Shown: positions 1 to 8,739, counted from the first letter of the stretch. The stretch: DNA of 64,000 bases from an uncultured Eubacteriales bacterium (GCA_934447715.1 CAKSER010000006.1:1-64000); one strand, 5' to 3'. Translations and numbers: made by a program. The notes: generated from the sequence alone by a model not told the origin.

Positions 1-1067
1 TACTCCTCTACACCGTAAACACCGCCGCGAGCCTGATAGAAGCTGTCGCAGATCGGGAGGAAGCAGGAGTATGTAAGCATTGTCATGAAGTAGGATGTCG
101 GCTGCTCAAGAGTAATCTCGAGAGTGTAGTCGTCTGTTGCAACGAACTTAACGTCATCCCAGCTGCCGTTGTTCTTGTAGTAGTCTGTAGCGCCGACGAT
201 AATGCCGTCTACGAGGTACTCAAGTCCTGCCTTGCAGTCGAGCATGTGACGGAAGCCTGCTACGAAGTCTTTTGCTGTAACATCAGCATACTTTGTACCC
301 TCAGAGGTGTACCAAGCAACGCCCTTACGGATCTTGAAGGTGTAAACCTTTCCGTCCTCGGAAACTGTCCAGCTCTCTGCAAGAGCAGGTGTAAGCTCGC
401 CGAGTCCGTTGTACTCTACAAGACCGTCAACTGTGTTGACTGCAATCTCTGTATCGGACTGAGAGGATGTGTTGCCCCAGTCAAGTGTAACAGGAGCTGT
501 CTGGAAGGTTGTTGTATAGGAAGTCTGGATCTTGTGACCCTTAGAGATAAGGTAAGCGGCAGGATCATATGTTCCCTCACCGTGTCTTGCCTTTGTCCAC
601 ATATCAAGAAGCTCTGTTCTCTCGTCCGGAGTAAGGAACTCATCCGAGATAACGAGTCCCTTAAGACGGTCGTCGTCGTTACCCCACTGAACGTAAGGAA
701 CTGTTCTCGGCGCAAGACGGGAAATAGTGTAAGCACCGTTCTGTGTAGTGTTCGGGATCATAACTGCGCTTGCGAGAAGTGCAGCCTCTGCCTTTGCGTA
801 AAGAACGAAACGCTCATTAGGATCGCTCTTTGCGTCTGCAGCATCAAGAAGCTCGGTATAATTGCCGAGTACGCTCTCGTAGATCTTTTCATCATCTCCG
901 CGAGTGTAGGTGCCGTCGGTCCCAGGCTTATCATTGTCCTTAGTATCCGAACCGTCTGTTGTCTTGCTGCTGTCTTCGGGCTTGTTGTTTTTATCTGTGC
1001 AGGCAACTACGCCGAGCATCATGCACGCAACAAGCAGCAGGCAAAGAAATTTTGCAAACTGTTTCAT
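1..1067 (-). CDS. Oligopeptide ABC transporter substrate-binding lipoprotein (partial)
   Basis: The reading frame is open from an ATG at 1067 to the window edge, so the C-terminal part is missing (355 residues visible). A TAGGAGG ribosome site lies just upstream at 1078-1084. Residues 1-23 form a lipoprotein signal ending in the lipobox VVAC, with Cys23 as the anchor, followed by an acidic Asp/Lys/Ser-rich linker to about residue 55. Around residues 205-260 the hallmark of the SBP_bac_5 (OppA/DppA) family appears: DGLVEYNG, PALAESWTVSEDGK, YTFKIRKGVAWY. It should bind peptides outside the membrane for an Opp-type importer; the permeases are not in the window. Residues about 60-150 resemble the C-terminal end of ordinary OppA proteins (AEAALL...IP...PYVQWG), so the domain order looks permuted or duplicated. 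Confidence 0.85.
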   Translation of the reverse strand, partial: MKQFAKFLCLLLVACMMLGVVACTDKNNKPEDSSKTTDGSDTKDNDKPGTDGTYTRGDDEKIYESVLGNYTELLDAADAKSDPNERFVLYAKAEAALLASAVMIPNTTQNGAYTISRLAPRTVPYVQWGNDDDRLKGLVISDEFLTPDERTELLDMWTKARHGEGTYDPAAYLISKGHKIQTSYTTTFQTAPVTLDWGNTSSQSDTEIAVNTVDGLVEYNGLGELTPALAESWTVSEDGKVYTFKIRKGVAWYTSEGTKYADVTAKDFVAGFRHMLDCKAGLEYLVDGIIVGATDYYKNNGSWDDVKFVATDDYTLEITLEQPTSYFMTMLTYSCFLPICDSFYQARGGVYGVEE

Positions 1068-1703
1068 TTTGAAATTTTCCTCCTATATAAAATAATAAAA
1101 ATATATGACAATTATTTTTATGCATGCTTTTTTTGCACTGCAAAAAATAACAGCCTACAAACTTAATTCTCGGAGCTTTCCGAATGCATCGCATGACTGC
1201 TTGCCGCACCCGGTTTCGTCCGTTTTTGCGCCTCCGGTCCTCCCGGCACCCTCGGCATCGCTGTTTTACACCAGCATTTGTCAAATCAGGAAAAGAGTGT
1301 CAATATTCTTAAAATAATCTACCCTACTCCCATTCTTTTTATTTATTATGCACTGAAAGAACCCAATTGTCAAATGTTTTTTATAAAAATGTTGAACCGA
1401 CGTCACAATTTCGTCATAATTAACAGTTTTTCGAACTTCAAACGCCGGATTTTTCAACCGTTTGCCGAATACAGCGGTGCTTTTTCAACATTCATGAAGA
1501 AAGCAGCGGTACCGTTTAGCGTTAATTCCTGCATAAAAATGAATAATACTACAGTTTTGCCGTCATTTTCTCAATATGCTTTTTGAAATTCATACCGTTT
1601 TGAACTGCATTTCCGCCTATTAACTGGGAGTTTTTATAAGGCGGATGCAGCTTTTCGAAAGAAGGAATTCATTTGTTCTGCAACGTCTGCATCAAAATCA
1701 GAC
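1068..1703. other. Intergenic region: long leader of the peptide-binding gene plus ychF downstream hairpins
   Basis: I see no gene here. The right part carries two inverted repeats downstream of ychF. One, at 1681-1713, has perfect 9-bp arms and overlaps the stop codon. The other, at about 1611-1651, has arms CTGCAT..CCGCCT and AGGCGGATGCAG. Neither is followed by a good T-tract, so termination is only possible. The left part, from the promoter at 1345-1373 to the gene start, would be a leader of about 270 nt; it has a G/C-rich stretch at 1200-1265 but matches no riboswitch class I know. Confidence 0.5.
1345..1373 (-). promoter_or_regulatory. Sigma-A promoter for the peptide-binding lipoprotein
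   Basis: On the minus strand a perfect -35 box TTGACA (1368-1373) is separated by exactly 17 bp from CATAAT (1345-1350). Transcription would start near 1338, leaving a leader of about 270 nt. Confidence 0.7.
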
Positions 1704-2798
1704 TCAGACGTTGAATCTGAACAGGACGACATCTCCGTCCTTCATGATATAATCCTTGCCCTCGCTGCGGATAAGACCCTTCTCCTTGCAGGCGTTCATC
1801 GAACCCTCTCTTATAAGATCGTCATACGCAACAACCTCTGCGCGTATAAATCCTCTTTCGAAGTCGGTGTGTATCTTTCCTGCCGCCTGCGGAGCCTTCA
1901 TTCCGTCGGTGATTGTCCATGCGCGGACCTCCTTCGGACCCGCGGTAAGGAAGCTGATAAGTCCCAAAAGCTTATAGCCTGCCTTTATCAGTCTGTCAAG
2001 ACCGGATTCCTCAAGACCGATGTCCTCAAGGAACAGCTTTTTGTCCTCCGGATCAAGCTCGGCAATCTCCGCCTCTATCTTTGCGCAGACAGGAAGAATC
2101 TCCGAGCCCTCCGCGTCCGCAAACTCCTTGAGCTTTTTATAGCCCTCGTTCTGCTCGTACTCTCCGCCGACCTCGTCCTCCGAGACATTTGCGGCATAGA
2201 TTACCGGCTTATACGAAAGCAGCGGCATATCCTCCATTATCGCCTTTTCTTCGTCGGTCATCTCGACTGTGCGTGCCGATTTTCCGTCCTCGAGCGTTTT
2301 TAAAAGTCTGTTTAAAAACTCAAGCTCAGAGGCGAGTGTCTTGTCTCCCTTAAGGAGCTTTGAAACGCGGTCGATTCTTCTTTCGACGATCTCGATATCC
2401 GAAATAATCAGCTCCATGTTGATTACATCTACATCGCCTAAAGGATCGACCTTGCCGGAAACATGAATGATGTTCGGGTCCTCAAAGCATCTTACGACAT
2501 GGACGATCGCATCGGTTTCTCTTATGTGTGAAAGGAACTTGTTTCCGAGCCCCTCACCGTGAGAGGCTCCCTTGACCAGACCGGCTATATCGACAAATTC
2601 TATTATTGCAGGAGTAAACTTCTCCGGATTATACATCTTTGCAAGCTCGTCAAGCCGCTTATCCGGAACGCTGACAACTCCGACATTAGGCTCTATCGTG
2701 CAGAACGGATAGTTTGCCATTTCCGCTCCTGCATTTGTAATGGCATTGAAAAGTGTACTTTTGCCCACGTTAGGCAGGCCGACTATTCCCAGCTTCAT
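1704..2798 (-). CDS. ychF: Redox-regulated ATPase YchF (OLA1 family)
   Basis: The 364-residue protein has the full length of the YchF family. It opens with the P-loop GLPNVGKSTLFNA, has the switch motif DIAGLVKGASHGEGLGNKFL, and ends with a TGS-like domain (AWTITDGMKAPQAAGKIH, then GFIRAEV). YchF proteins prefer ATP over GTP because the G4 motif is altered, and they associate with ribosomes; they are linked to stress and translation quality control. The ATG at 2798 is preceded by AAAGGAAAG. A promoter at 3004-3032 gives a leader of roughly 200 nt. It appears to be transcribed alone. Confidence 0.97.
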   Translation of the reverse strand: MKLGIVGLPNVGKSTLFNAITNAGAEMANYPFCTIEPNVGVVSVPDKRLDELAKMYNPEKFTPAIIEFVDIAGLVKGASHGEGLGNKFLSHIRETDAIVHVVRCFEDPNIIHVSGKVDPLGDVDVINMELIISDIEIVERRIDRVSKLLKGDKTLASELEFLNRLLKTLEDGKSARTVEMTDEEKAIMEDMPLLSYKPVIYAANVSEDEVGGEYEQNEGYKKLKEFADAEGSEILPVCAKIEAEIAELDPEDKKLFLEDIGLEESGLDRLIKAGYKLLGLISFLTAGPKEVRAWTITDGMKAPQAAGKIHTDFERGFIRAEVVAYDDLIREGSMNACKEKGLIRSEGKDYIMKDGDVVLFRFNV

Positions 2799-3099
2799 AT
2801 ATCTTTCCTTTAAAATAAATTACAAGAATTAATTTTTTGCAGCCCATGTGCGATAGGCTGCGCTTCGGTTATTGCCAAATTGCATACCGCATTTACCGGT
2901 TCAAAAGCTTTCGCCTGATTATATCCGAGTTTGATGCTCTGCATCAGACTTATAGAATGCAGCAGACTGCATTTAGGTCTTATGTAAATTAAATACCGTA
3001 TTTATTATACTTCTTTTTCCGTTTTTTTACAAGTGCTTTCCGGCCATTTCTTATCATTTGTGAAAAATGCGAAAAATCCCGTAAACGCAGCTTAAAAAA
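2799..3099 (-). other. ychF leader and promoter region
   Basis: No gene. The leader contains three short perfect hairpins: GCAGCC/GGCTGC (2839-2861), GATGC/GCATC (near 2930-2945), and AATGCAG/CTGCATT (near 2956-2974). No T-tract follows any of them on the minus strand. I do not recognise a riboswitch. Confidence 0.5.
3004..3032 (-). promoter_or_regulatory. Sigma-A promoter for ychF
   Basis: Minus strand TTGTAA (3027-3032), 17-bp spacer, TATAAT (3004-3009). Confidence 0.7.
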
Positions 3100-5208
3100 T
3101 CAGATAAGCGGCGCGTATTTGTCAATAAGCTCGTTTACATAGGTAAAATCGACCTTTTCAAGCGGAATCGGAGCCGTATCATGGTTCCACGCCGCCTCAA
3201 AGTCGCCGAGCTCCTTATAAAACTCGCTTGCATGCCAGATGATCCTGTTTTCGAACACCGGCAGAGCGTCCTCGTCATACTCGATACCCGATACAAGCTT
3301 TTCTCTTATCATGCAGAAGAACTTTCTGTATCTTATAGCATAGTAGCTGCGAATAAGACCTGCCCATTCCTTCCATGCGTAGTCGAAAAGGAGGCTGTTT
3401 TCCTCGTTGCCCCAGATCGTAACCTGCATTCTGGCATTGTATTCGTAAAGATCCTTTTCCGCATCGGTCGTTCCGTGCGCTCTCGCGTCGGAAATCCACT
3501 TCTGAAGCGTCCACTCCGGACGAAGAGAAAGCATTCTGTCAATCTCGTCCATCAGGGTAAGGTAATCCTTTGAAAGCTTATCAAAGACAGAAAGATCCTT
3601 TGCCGCATATGCGTCGGTCACCTTGCGGTATAGCTTTTGTGCATAGTTTGAAAGGAGCTGCCTTAAAAGATCCATAAGATCGTATCTGTAGCCCTCTGTG
3701 CCGCAGTCAACCTTTTTAAGCAGTTTTATTGCATCAAGGAGAACCGAGTTGTCGTAATGCACACCGAAGCTGTCCTGCGGTCCTGTTCCGCGGAGCTTTA
3801 AGCACGGACGGGTACAGAGCACCGTTCCTCTTTCGACAAAGTCGGTATCAGGTGTATAGACATTATCGAGAAGCAGCTTCCACGCCTTGTAGGCATTCTC
3901 GTCGAAAAATCCGTATCTGCGCTCTATATAGCCCTTTATCCACTCGTAAAGGTCAACCGAATCGTCTCTTGTAAGCATCTCCAATGCAAGGTCGTAGAAA
4001 ACCGGATTCTGTCCGATTCCCTCCATAAACAGACCTGCTCCGACCGCATTCGGCGCCGACTGCTTTGCCTTGTTTACGCGGTTCGATGCCATAAGGCGCA
4101 TATCCCCGTGCAGGCTGCTCATTCTTGCACCGAAGTTATGAAGCACTCCGCAGATATAGTCATATCCCCAAAAGCCGTCGTGGCGCGTCGGGAATACCGC
4201 ATCGAGATCGAGAATCAAAAGTCTGTTTTTCGGAACCGCGGTTGCAATTCCCTTTCTGATCGACCACGCCTGCATGACCCATGTATAATTACTGTCATAT
4301 GCCTCGTACAGTGCGGATATCGTTTTGCCTACCGTATTGAGATATTCTTCTCCGTCGACCGGAGGCGTGCCCTCGTGGAACGGATCGCAGGCATAAAAGC
4401 CGTATGTACCGAAAATCTTCTTCTGGTTTGCCATAAATGCCATTCCGACCTTCTTGAAAAGCGGATCGAGCGGATCTATTTCTGTCGTATGGCCGATATT
4501 GTTCCAGGTCTTTTTGACAAGGAATTTCCCCTCGGGATATTTTTCCTTCATCAGGTTAGGCACAAAGCCGGAATAGCCCTGCTGGATCGGCTTCATTCCA
4601 AAAGAAAGCTCTCTTTCGATGATCCTTTTCCCGAGCCTTTCGTGCTCTTTAATCCAGCTCATCGGAAGCGGACCGCCGTGGCCTTCAAGGTTTGTCATCC
4701 ACTGCCACGCAAGAAATCCCGGACCTGCAAGAAACTCTCTTGCCTCGGCATCCGAAAAGCCGAGATCGAGCAGAGTGTGATACCAAACCGACTCGGTTCC
4801 GGTAATTGCAAGCGGCATGTTGATGCCGTTTAGTGCCATCATGTCGATCTCATATTCCCATCTGTCCCAGTCCCACCACGCGGCGCTGTAGGAATGGGTG
4901 CAGTAGTTCATATATACACGGTATTTCTGCCTGATAACCCTGCGATAGCTCTCGGGCATAGGAAGAATGCCGTCTATTTTCAAAATGCGTCTTCCGCACC
5001 ATGAAATATTGAATTTGAGCGTATATTTTACATACCAGCCGAACGCCGCCGCCATCGAACCGCAGCTGTTTCCTCTTAAAACAACCTTGCCGTCCTTTCT
5101 ATCAAGCTCAAAGACATCGCATCCGTCCTCCGAATCTATTTTCTCGAAAAGAAAGTCACCGCTTCTTCCCGGAAGTATTCTTTCTATCAGTTCCTTTACA
5201 GCATTCAT
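3100..5208 (-). CDS. Alpha-N-acetylglucosaminidase, GH89 (NAGLU family)
   Basis: The 702-residue protein matches the NAGLU family: a short N-terminal domain (about 1-85), then the barrel starting at YRVYMNYCTHSYSAAWWDWD and MALNGINMPLAITGTE. The two catalytic glutamates of the family are recognisable as E279 (DPFHEGTPP) and E396 (LFMEGIGQNPVFYDL), aligned by motif with E316 and E446 of the human enzyme. It removes terminal alpha-linked GlcNAc, as found on mucin glycans and heparan fragments. There is no signal peptide, so it should act in the cytoplasm, whereas many gut bacterial GH89 enzymes are secreted. The ATG at 5208 has GGGAG 8 nt upstream. It lies downstream of the AraC regulator on the same strand but has its own likely promoter. 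Confidence 0.93.
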   Translation of the reverse strand: MNAVKELIERILPGRSGDFLFEKIDSEDGCDVFELDRKDGKVVLRGNSCGSMAAAFGWYVKYTLKFNISWCGRRILKIDGILPMPESYRRVIRQKYRVYMNYCTHSYSAAWWDWDRWEYEIDMMALNGINMPLAITGTESVWYHTLLDLGFSDAEAREFLAGPGFLAWQWMTNLEGHGGPLPMSWIKEHERLGKRIIERELSFGMKPIQQGYSGFVPNLMKEKYPEGKFLVKKTWNNIGHTTEIDPLDPLFKKVGMAFMANQKKIFGTYGFYACDPFHEGTPPVDGEEYLNTVGKTISALYEAYDSNYTWVMQAWSIRKGIATAVPKNRLLILDLDAVFPTRHDGFWGYDYICGVLHNFGARMSSLHGDMRLMASNRVNKAKQSAPNAVGAGLFMEGIGQNPVFYDLALEMLTRDDSVDLYEWIKGYIERRYGFFDENAYKAWKLLLDNVYTPDTDFVERGTVLCTRPCLKLRGTGPQDSFGVHYDNSVLLDAIKLLKKVDCGTEGYRYDLMDLLRQLLSNYAQKLYRKVTDAYAAKDLSVFDKLSKDYLTLMDEIDRMLSLRPEWTLQKWISDARAHGTTDAEKDLYEYNARMQVTIWGNEENSLLFDYAWKEWAGLIRSYYAIRYRKFFCMIREKLVSGIEYDEDALPVFENRIIWHASEFYKELGDFEAAWNHDTAPIPLEKVDFTYVNELIDKYAPLI

Positions 5209-5276
5209 TTAAAGTTCTCCCAGCGGAATATTATCCGAATTACATCTATTATTAATTATTAATAGGTTTTCGGGAT

Positions 5277-5305
5277 ATGATATCATAAAAACAGCCGGAT
5301 TGCAA
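5277..5305 (-). promoter_or_regulatory. Promoter for the GH89 gene
   Basis: Minus strand TTGCAA (5300-5305), 17 bp, TATCAT (5277-5282). A TTAATAATTAATAATAG A/T palindrome follows in the leader at about 5244-5263. Confidence 0.55.
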
Positions 5306-5372
5306 CTGTTTTGCCTATTATTTTATCAAAGCATTCGAAAATATAAATCTTTAAAATCAAGACAAATCAAAA

Positions 5373-5397
5373 GCGAGAACGAAAGCCGTCCTCGCCT
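5373..5397 (-). terminator. Weak terminator after the AraC-type gene
   Basis: Arms 5373-5380 and 5388-5395 pair over 8 bp with one mismatch. On the minus strand they are followed by TTTTGATTTG. Confidence 0.4.
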
Positions 5398-5415
5398 TGT
5401 GCTTTTATTTTTTTG

Positions 5416-6243
5416 TTACTGCTGCGGCTGCTTTTTGTTTAAATTCTGTTTTCGCCAGCAGGTCGGCGAAACGCCGTATTTCTTCTTGAAAAGCTTCGAA
5501 AATGCCGCACTGTCGTCGTAGCCTACAAGATTTGCCACATTTAAAACCGGGATTTCCGAGGTCGAAAGCAGCTCAAGCGCCTTGCGGAGCTTGAAGTTTG
5601 TTATATATTCCTTAGGCCCCAGTCCGGTTTCCTTTTTAAACAGCCTGTAAAGATGCGACGGGTCTATTCTTGTAAGGCGCAGAAGGTCGCCAACATCGAT
5701 TTTCTGCATGTAATTTTTTATAATAAAGCTCTTGCAGAGATCGATATACGATGCGGAATTCACCTCATGCACGCTCTGCTTGTCACAGGATGCGCTCATA
5801 ATCCCGAACAGCTTTAAAAGCTCGCCGATAATCAAAAAGAAATTGTCATTTTCGTTTGCACGCAAAACAAACTCGTCAAACTGCAGATTTACCGCTTCCG
5901 GATCGGTTGTTGTATACACAGGCTCGTCTCTTGTAACGCCGAGGCTGTCAAGAAGCTGCGACGAGGCGCCTCCGGTTAAGCAGAACCATTCATACTCCCA
6001 CGGATCGTTAAGGTCTGCCTGATAGGTGCACATTTCCTGATCGAATATGACAAACGCCTGTCCGCCATGCACCTGATACACCCTTCCGTCTCTTTTAAGA
6101 ACTCCCTTTCCGCTTATTACATAGTGCAAAAGAAACCCCTCCGGGAGCACATGTGTATAGGTATATCCGGCAGGACACGCCATCTTTCCTGCCCATTGAA
6201 GATTCAGATCGTAAAGTGTACGGAACACATAGCTTACGCCCAT
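5416..6243 (-). CDS. AraC-family transcriptional regulator
   Basis: About 275 residues with the usual two-domain layout. The N-terminal cupin-like sensor spans about 1-150 (HYVISGKGVL, GGQAFVIF). The C-terminal double helix-turn-helix spans about 175-265 (DPSHLYRLFKKETGLGPKEYI, VANLVGYDDSAAFSKLFKKKYGVSP). I chose the ATG at 6243 because AAAGGA sits 9 nt upstream; the TTG at 6249 is worse placed. It lies between a GH89 gene and a divergent GH27 gene, and such regulators usually sense the sugar released by neighbouring glycosidases, so control of both is a reasonable inference. It ends with a Gln/Lys-rich tail. Confidence 0.93.
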   Translation of the reverse strand: MGVSYVFRTLYDLNLQWAGKMACPAGYTYTHVLPEGFLLHYVISGKGVLKRDGRVYQVHGGQAFVIFDQEMCTYQADLNDPWEYEWFCLTGGASSQLLDSLGVTRDEPVYTTTDPEAVNLQFDEFVLRANENDNFFLIIGELLKLFGIMSASCDKQSVHEVNSASYIDLCKSFIIKNYMQKIDVGDLLRLTRIDPSHLYRLFKKETGLGPKEYITNFKLRKALELLSTSEIPVLNVANLVGYDDSAAFSKLFKKKYGVSPTCWRKQNLNKKQPQQ

Positions 6244-6292
6244 TTTCAAAATTCCTTTCCAATATGCAAAAAGAAAATATCCGACAGTGCAA

Positions 6293-6321
6293 AGTATACA
6301 CTATCTTTTTTTCAATAGCAA
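6293..6321 (-). promoter_or_regulatory. Promoter for the AraC-type regulator
   Basis: Minus strand TTGCTA (6316-6321), 17 bp, TATACT (6293-6298). The remaining divergent region is A/T-rich and is where operators for this locus would be expected. Confidence 0.6.
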
Positions 6322-6375
6322 GATTTTTGCACAAAATATACAGCATTTTTACAACAAAAAGCATGATATACACAT

Positions 6376-6431
6376 TTAAGTTACGAAAAACAAGGTGTAG
6401 AATTATCTTGACCGGCAAGGAAGAAAGCCGG
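6376..6431 (+). promoter_or_regulatory. Possible weak promoter and leader hairpin of the GH27 gene
   Basis: TTAAGT (6376-6381) lies 16 bp from TAGAAT (6398-6403). The poor -35 box would fit an activator-dependent promoter. A small hairpin, CCGGC/GCCGG (6412-6431), follows at the expected transcript start. Confidence 0.35.
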
Positions 6432-6484
6432 ATTCGACAATAAAATCAAGCTTGTACTTTTTTGTATTTCAGGAGGAAACAGAT

Positions 6485-7621
6485 ATGGTATTACAAAGAC
6501 CGCCTATGGGGTGGAACAGCTGGAACACATTCGGAAAGAACATAAACGAAAAGCTCATTATGGACACCGCAGACAAAATGGTCGAAGAGGGACTTCTCGA
6601 ATGCGGATACGACTATCTTGTAATTGACGACTGCTGGTCTGTCATGGAAAGAGATGCAGACGGAAGACTTCAGGCGGATCCCAACCTTTTTCCGCACGGA
6701 ATGAAGTATCTTGCCGACTACGTTCACTCAAAGGGGCTCAAGTTCGGAATGTATTCCTGCGTCGGACACATTACCTGTGCCGGCTATCCGGGAAGCTATC
6801 ACCACGAATTCATCGACGCAAAGACCTTTGCGGAATGGGGCGTTGACTACCTCAAGTACGATTACTGCTTCAAGCCGCAAGAGGAGGGCGCAGTCCTTTA
6901 CCGCAGAATGGGAATCGCACTTGCAAGCTGCGGCAGAGACATTGTTTTCAGCGCCTGCAACTGGGGTGCCGACAACTCAAGAGAGTGGATAAAGACAACC
7001 GGCGCTCACCTGTTCCGCTCAACCGGAGACATTCTTGACACCTTCGGCTCGATTCGCGGACTCATTACACTTCAGGACGGCTTTATTCCGTATAACGGCC
7101 ACGGCTGCTTCAATGACATGGATATGCTCGTTGTCGGAATCAGCGGCTCCGGTCAGATCTATTATCCGGAGGAGTCCGAGGTAACCACAACCGAGGAATA
7201 CAGAACTCATTTTTCCGCATGGGCAATTTTAAGCTCTCCGCTCATGATCGGCTGCGACATCAGAAGCATGTCGGATGAAACCAAGGCTATTTTAATGAAC
7301 AAAGACGTTATTGAAATCAACCAGGATCCTGCAGCAAGACAGCCCTTCCTTTCAAAATCCTCCGGTCCGCACGCAAGGACATATCTAAGACTTCTCGAAA
7401 ACGGCGACATTGCCGTCGGAATGTTCAACCTCAGCGACGAGGAGGCAGAGCTCAGCTTTGATCTCGACGATATCGGATTTACAGATTTCTACAACATCGA
7501 TGTTCACATGAAGGATCTCTGGTCAAAGGAAGAAACCGACCTTGACGGAAGAGAATACAAGGCTGTAATCGCTGCGCACGGCTGCAAGCTGTTCCGCGTT
7601 TCTCTTAAAAACAGGCTTTGA
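6485..7621 (+). CDS. Alpha-galactosidase, GH27
   Basis: The start is the ATG at 6485, which has a perfect AGGAGG at 6471-6476 and places the family's N-terminal motif PPMGWNSWNTFG immediately after it; an upstream in-frame ATG at 6452 lacks a ribosome site. The 378 residues comprise the (beta/alpha)8 barrel and a short beta domain. The catalytic nucleophile is D126 (YLKYDYC) and the acid/base D213 (NDMDMLVVG). It hydrolyses terminal alpha-1,6 or alpha-1,3 galactose. There is no signal peptide, so it is intracellular. It is divergent from the AraC regulator and upstream of a small zinc-ribbon gene. Confidence 0.95.
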   Translation: MVLQRPPMGWNSWNTFGKNINEKLIMDTADKMVEEGLLECGYDYLVIDDCWSVMERDADGRLQADPNLFPHGMKYLADYVHSKGLKFGMYSCVGHITCAGYPGSYHHEFIDAKTFAEWGVDYLKYDYCFKPQEEGAVLYRRMGIALASCGRDIVFSACNWGADNSREWIKTTGAHLFRSTGDILDTFGSIRGLITLQDGFIPYNGHGCFNDMDMLVVGISGSGQIYYPEESEVTTTEEYRTHFSAWAILSSPLMIGCDIRSMSDETKAILMNKDVIEINQDPAARQPFLSKSSGPHARTYLRLLENGDIAVGMFNLSDEEAELSFDLDDIGFTDFYNIDVHMKDLWSKEETDLDGREYKAVIAAHGCKLFRVSLKNRL

Positions 7622-7657
7622 TTTTCAGGGCTTTAAAGAAAGTCAAGGAATTATAGG

Positions 7658-7903
7658 GTGAAGGAATATCACTGTAAATGCTGCGGCTCGCTTCTTAATA
7701 TGGACGACATCGGAGCATACAAAAAATTTCATGACAGGAACGCAAGCGAATTTCTCTGTGTAAAATGCTTTGCGGCAGAGCTTAAAACCACCGAAGACTT
7801 TTTAAGAGAGCGGATTGCGTTTTTAAAGCGGAACGGATGCCTGCTTTTTTCCGAGATAACACTGAATGAAAAAGCGGAAGACGGCAAACCGGACATCAAA
7901 TAA
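7658..7903 (+). CDS. Small zinc-ribbon protein of unknown function
   Basis: An 81-residue protein starting with GTG at 7658, with AAGGAA just upstream. Cys6, Cys8 and Cys9 near the start and Cys34/Cys37 (CVKC) form a likely zinc-binding site, followed by a charged helix (TTEDFLRERIAFLKRNGC). Small proteins of this pattern (CxCCG...DIGxYxK...FLCxxC) recur in Clostridia as conserved hypotheticals; I know no function. It follows the GH27 gene by 36 nt and shares its terminator, so it is probably co-transcribed. Confidence 0.75.
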   Translation: MKEYHCKCCGSLLNMDDIGAYKKFHDRNASEFLCVKCFAAELKTTEDFLRERIAFLKRNGCLLFSEITLNEKAEDGKPDIK

Positions 7904-7941
7904 AATCGTTAAGCAGAACCGTCTTGAAATTAAGAAATCAA

Positions 7942-8010
7942 AAAGCCTCCGGCTTTTCGGGTCGGCATTTATGCCTGCTTCCCGAAAAGCCGGGGGCTTT
8001 CGTCTGCTCT
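7942..8010 (+). terminator. Strong terminator, GH27 operon
   Basis: Nearly perfect 20-bp arms (7942-7961 and 7981-8000) carry AAAGCC...CTTTTCGGG and its complement. A T-rich stretch ending in a run of seven Ts follows on the plus strand. Confidence 0.85.
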
Positions 8011-8062
8011 TTTTTTATGCTGTTTTCGACTTTGAGGGGTATCCGACGGCAACTTTCAGCGA

Positions 8063-8650
8063 TTAATTTGATTCGGAAACGGCAGCGGCGTCATATGAAA
8101 TGCTCAGCCTTGATTCTGCACCGACAGTACCTGCTGCGCAATACAGCACAAGCGCAACCGTGACAGATTCGTTGGCTTCAAGAGTGTTTGAAAAAACATA
8201 TCCCGAATCAAGCGGTTGTGATTCGATAATACTTCTGACTGCGGAGCCTAAGGATTCGCACGCAGCCTGAACGGGAGCGATGTATCCAAACTCTGCGCTT
8301 CCTGCCGTACCATCGAGCATTGTAAGCTTAAGCTTATAGCTTATGGGTTCTGCCTCGTGGTTTTCGATCTTGAAATACACGATTTTTCCGCTGTTAGACG
8401 GTATTTCGCTTATATCCTTTAAAGGCTCGTCATCTGTTTTCGGAACGATCCATTCTGTATAGTCAAAGGAATATTTGAATTCTGTCTTAAGCTCCTTTTT
8501 TTCCGGACGCTCCGGTTGTTCGGATTGTGTCGGCAACTCGGTTGTTTCACTGGGCTTCTTTGAGGAAGAGCAGGCTGCCGAGCAAAGTACCATGATAAAG
8601 CACAGCGCTACTGCTGCCGATCTTACAAAAATACCTTTTGTAGTTTTCAC
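8063..8650 (-). CDS. Putative lipoprotein of unknown function
   Basis: I set the start at the GTG at 8650 because AAGGAG lies 9 nt upstream; the longer frame from 8671 would place that ribosome site inside the coding region. The product is about 195 residues. It has a lipoprotein signal ending CSAAC, a Ser/Thr/Glu/Pro-rich spacer, and a globular part from about residue 55 that reads like a beta-sandwich (KIVYFKIENHEAEPISYKLKL, ESVTVALVLY). No family was recognised. It stands alone, driven by a perfect-consensus promoter, and is convergent with the GH27 operon. Confidence 0.8.
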   Translation of the reverse strand: MKTTKGIFVRSAAVALCFIMVLCSAACSSSKKPSETTELPTQSEQPERPEKKELKTEFKYSFDYTEWIVPKTDDEPLKDISEIPSNSGKIVYFKIENHEAEPISYKLKLTMLDGTAGSAEFGYIAPVQAACESLGSAVRSIIESQPLDSGYVFSNTLEANESVTVALVLYCAAGTVGAESRLSISYDAAAVSESN

Positions 8651-8710
8651 GGATTTTATCTCCTTATACATCTTACTGCATCGGTTGATTTTGCAACCGT
8701 ATTTTTGTAC

Positions 8711-8739
8711 ATTATATATTCACTTTTCTTTTTTGTCAA
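8711..8739 (-). promoter_or_regulatory. Perfect-consensus sigma-A promoter for the lipoprotein
   Basis: Minus strand TTGACA (8734-8739), 17 bp, TATAAT (8711-8716). The transcript would start about 50 nt before the GTG start. Confidence 0.85.

Noticed and set aside
246..1166. 306-codon open frame on the plus strand
   Set aside because: It is antisense to the peptide-binding lipoprotein, is Cys-rich without family features, and lacks a ribosome site.
1681..1713. Terminator of ychF
   Set aside because: The 9-bp perfect hairpin overlaps the stop codon and is not followed by Ts on the minus strand, so I list it only as a hairpin.
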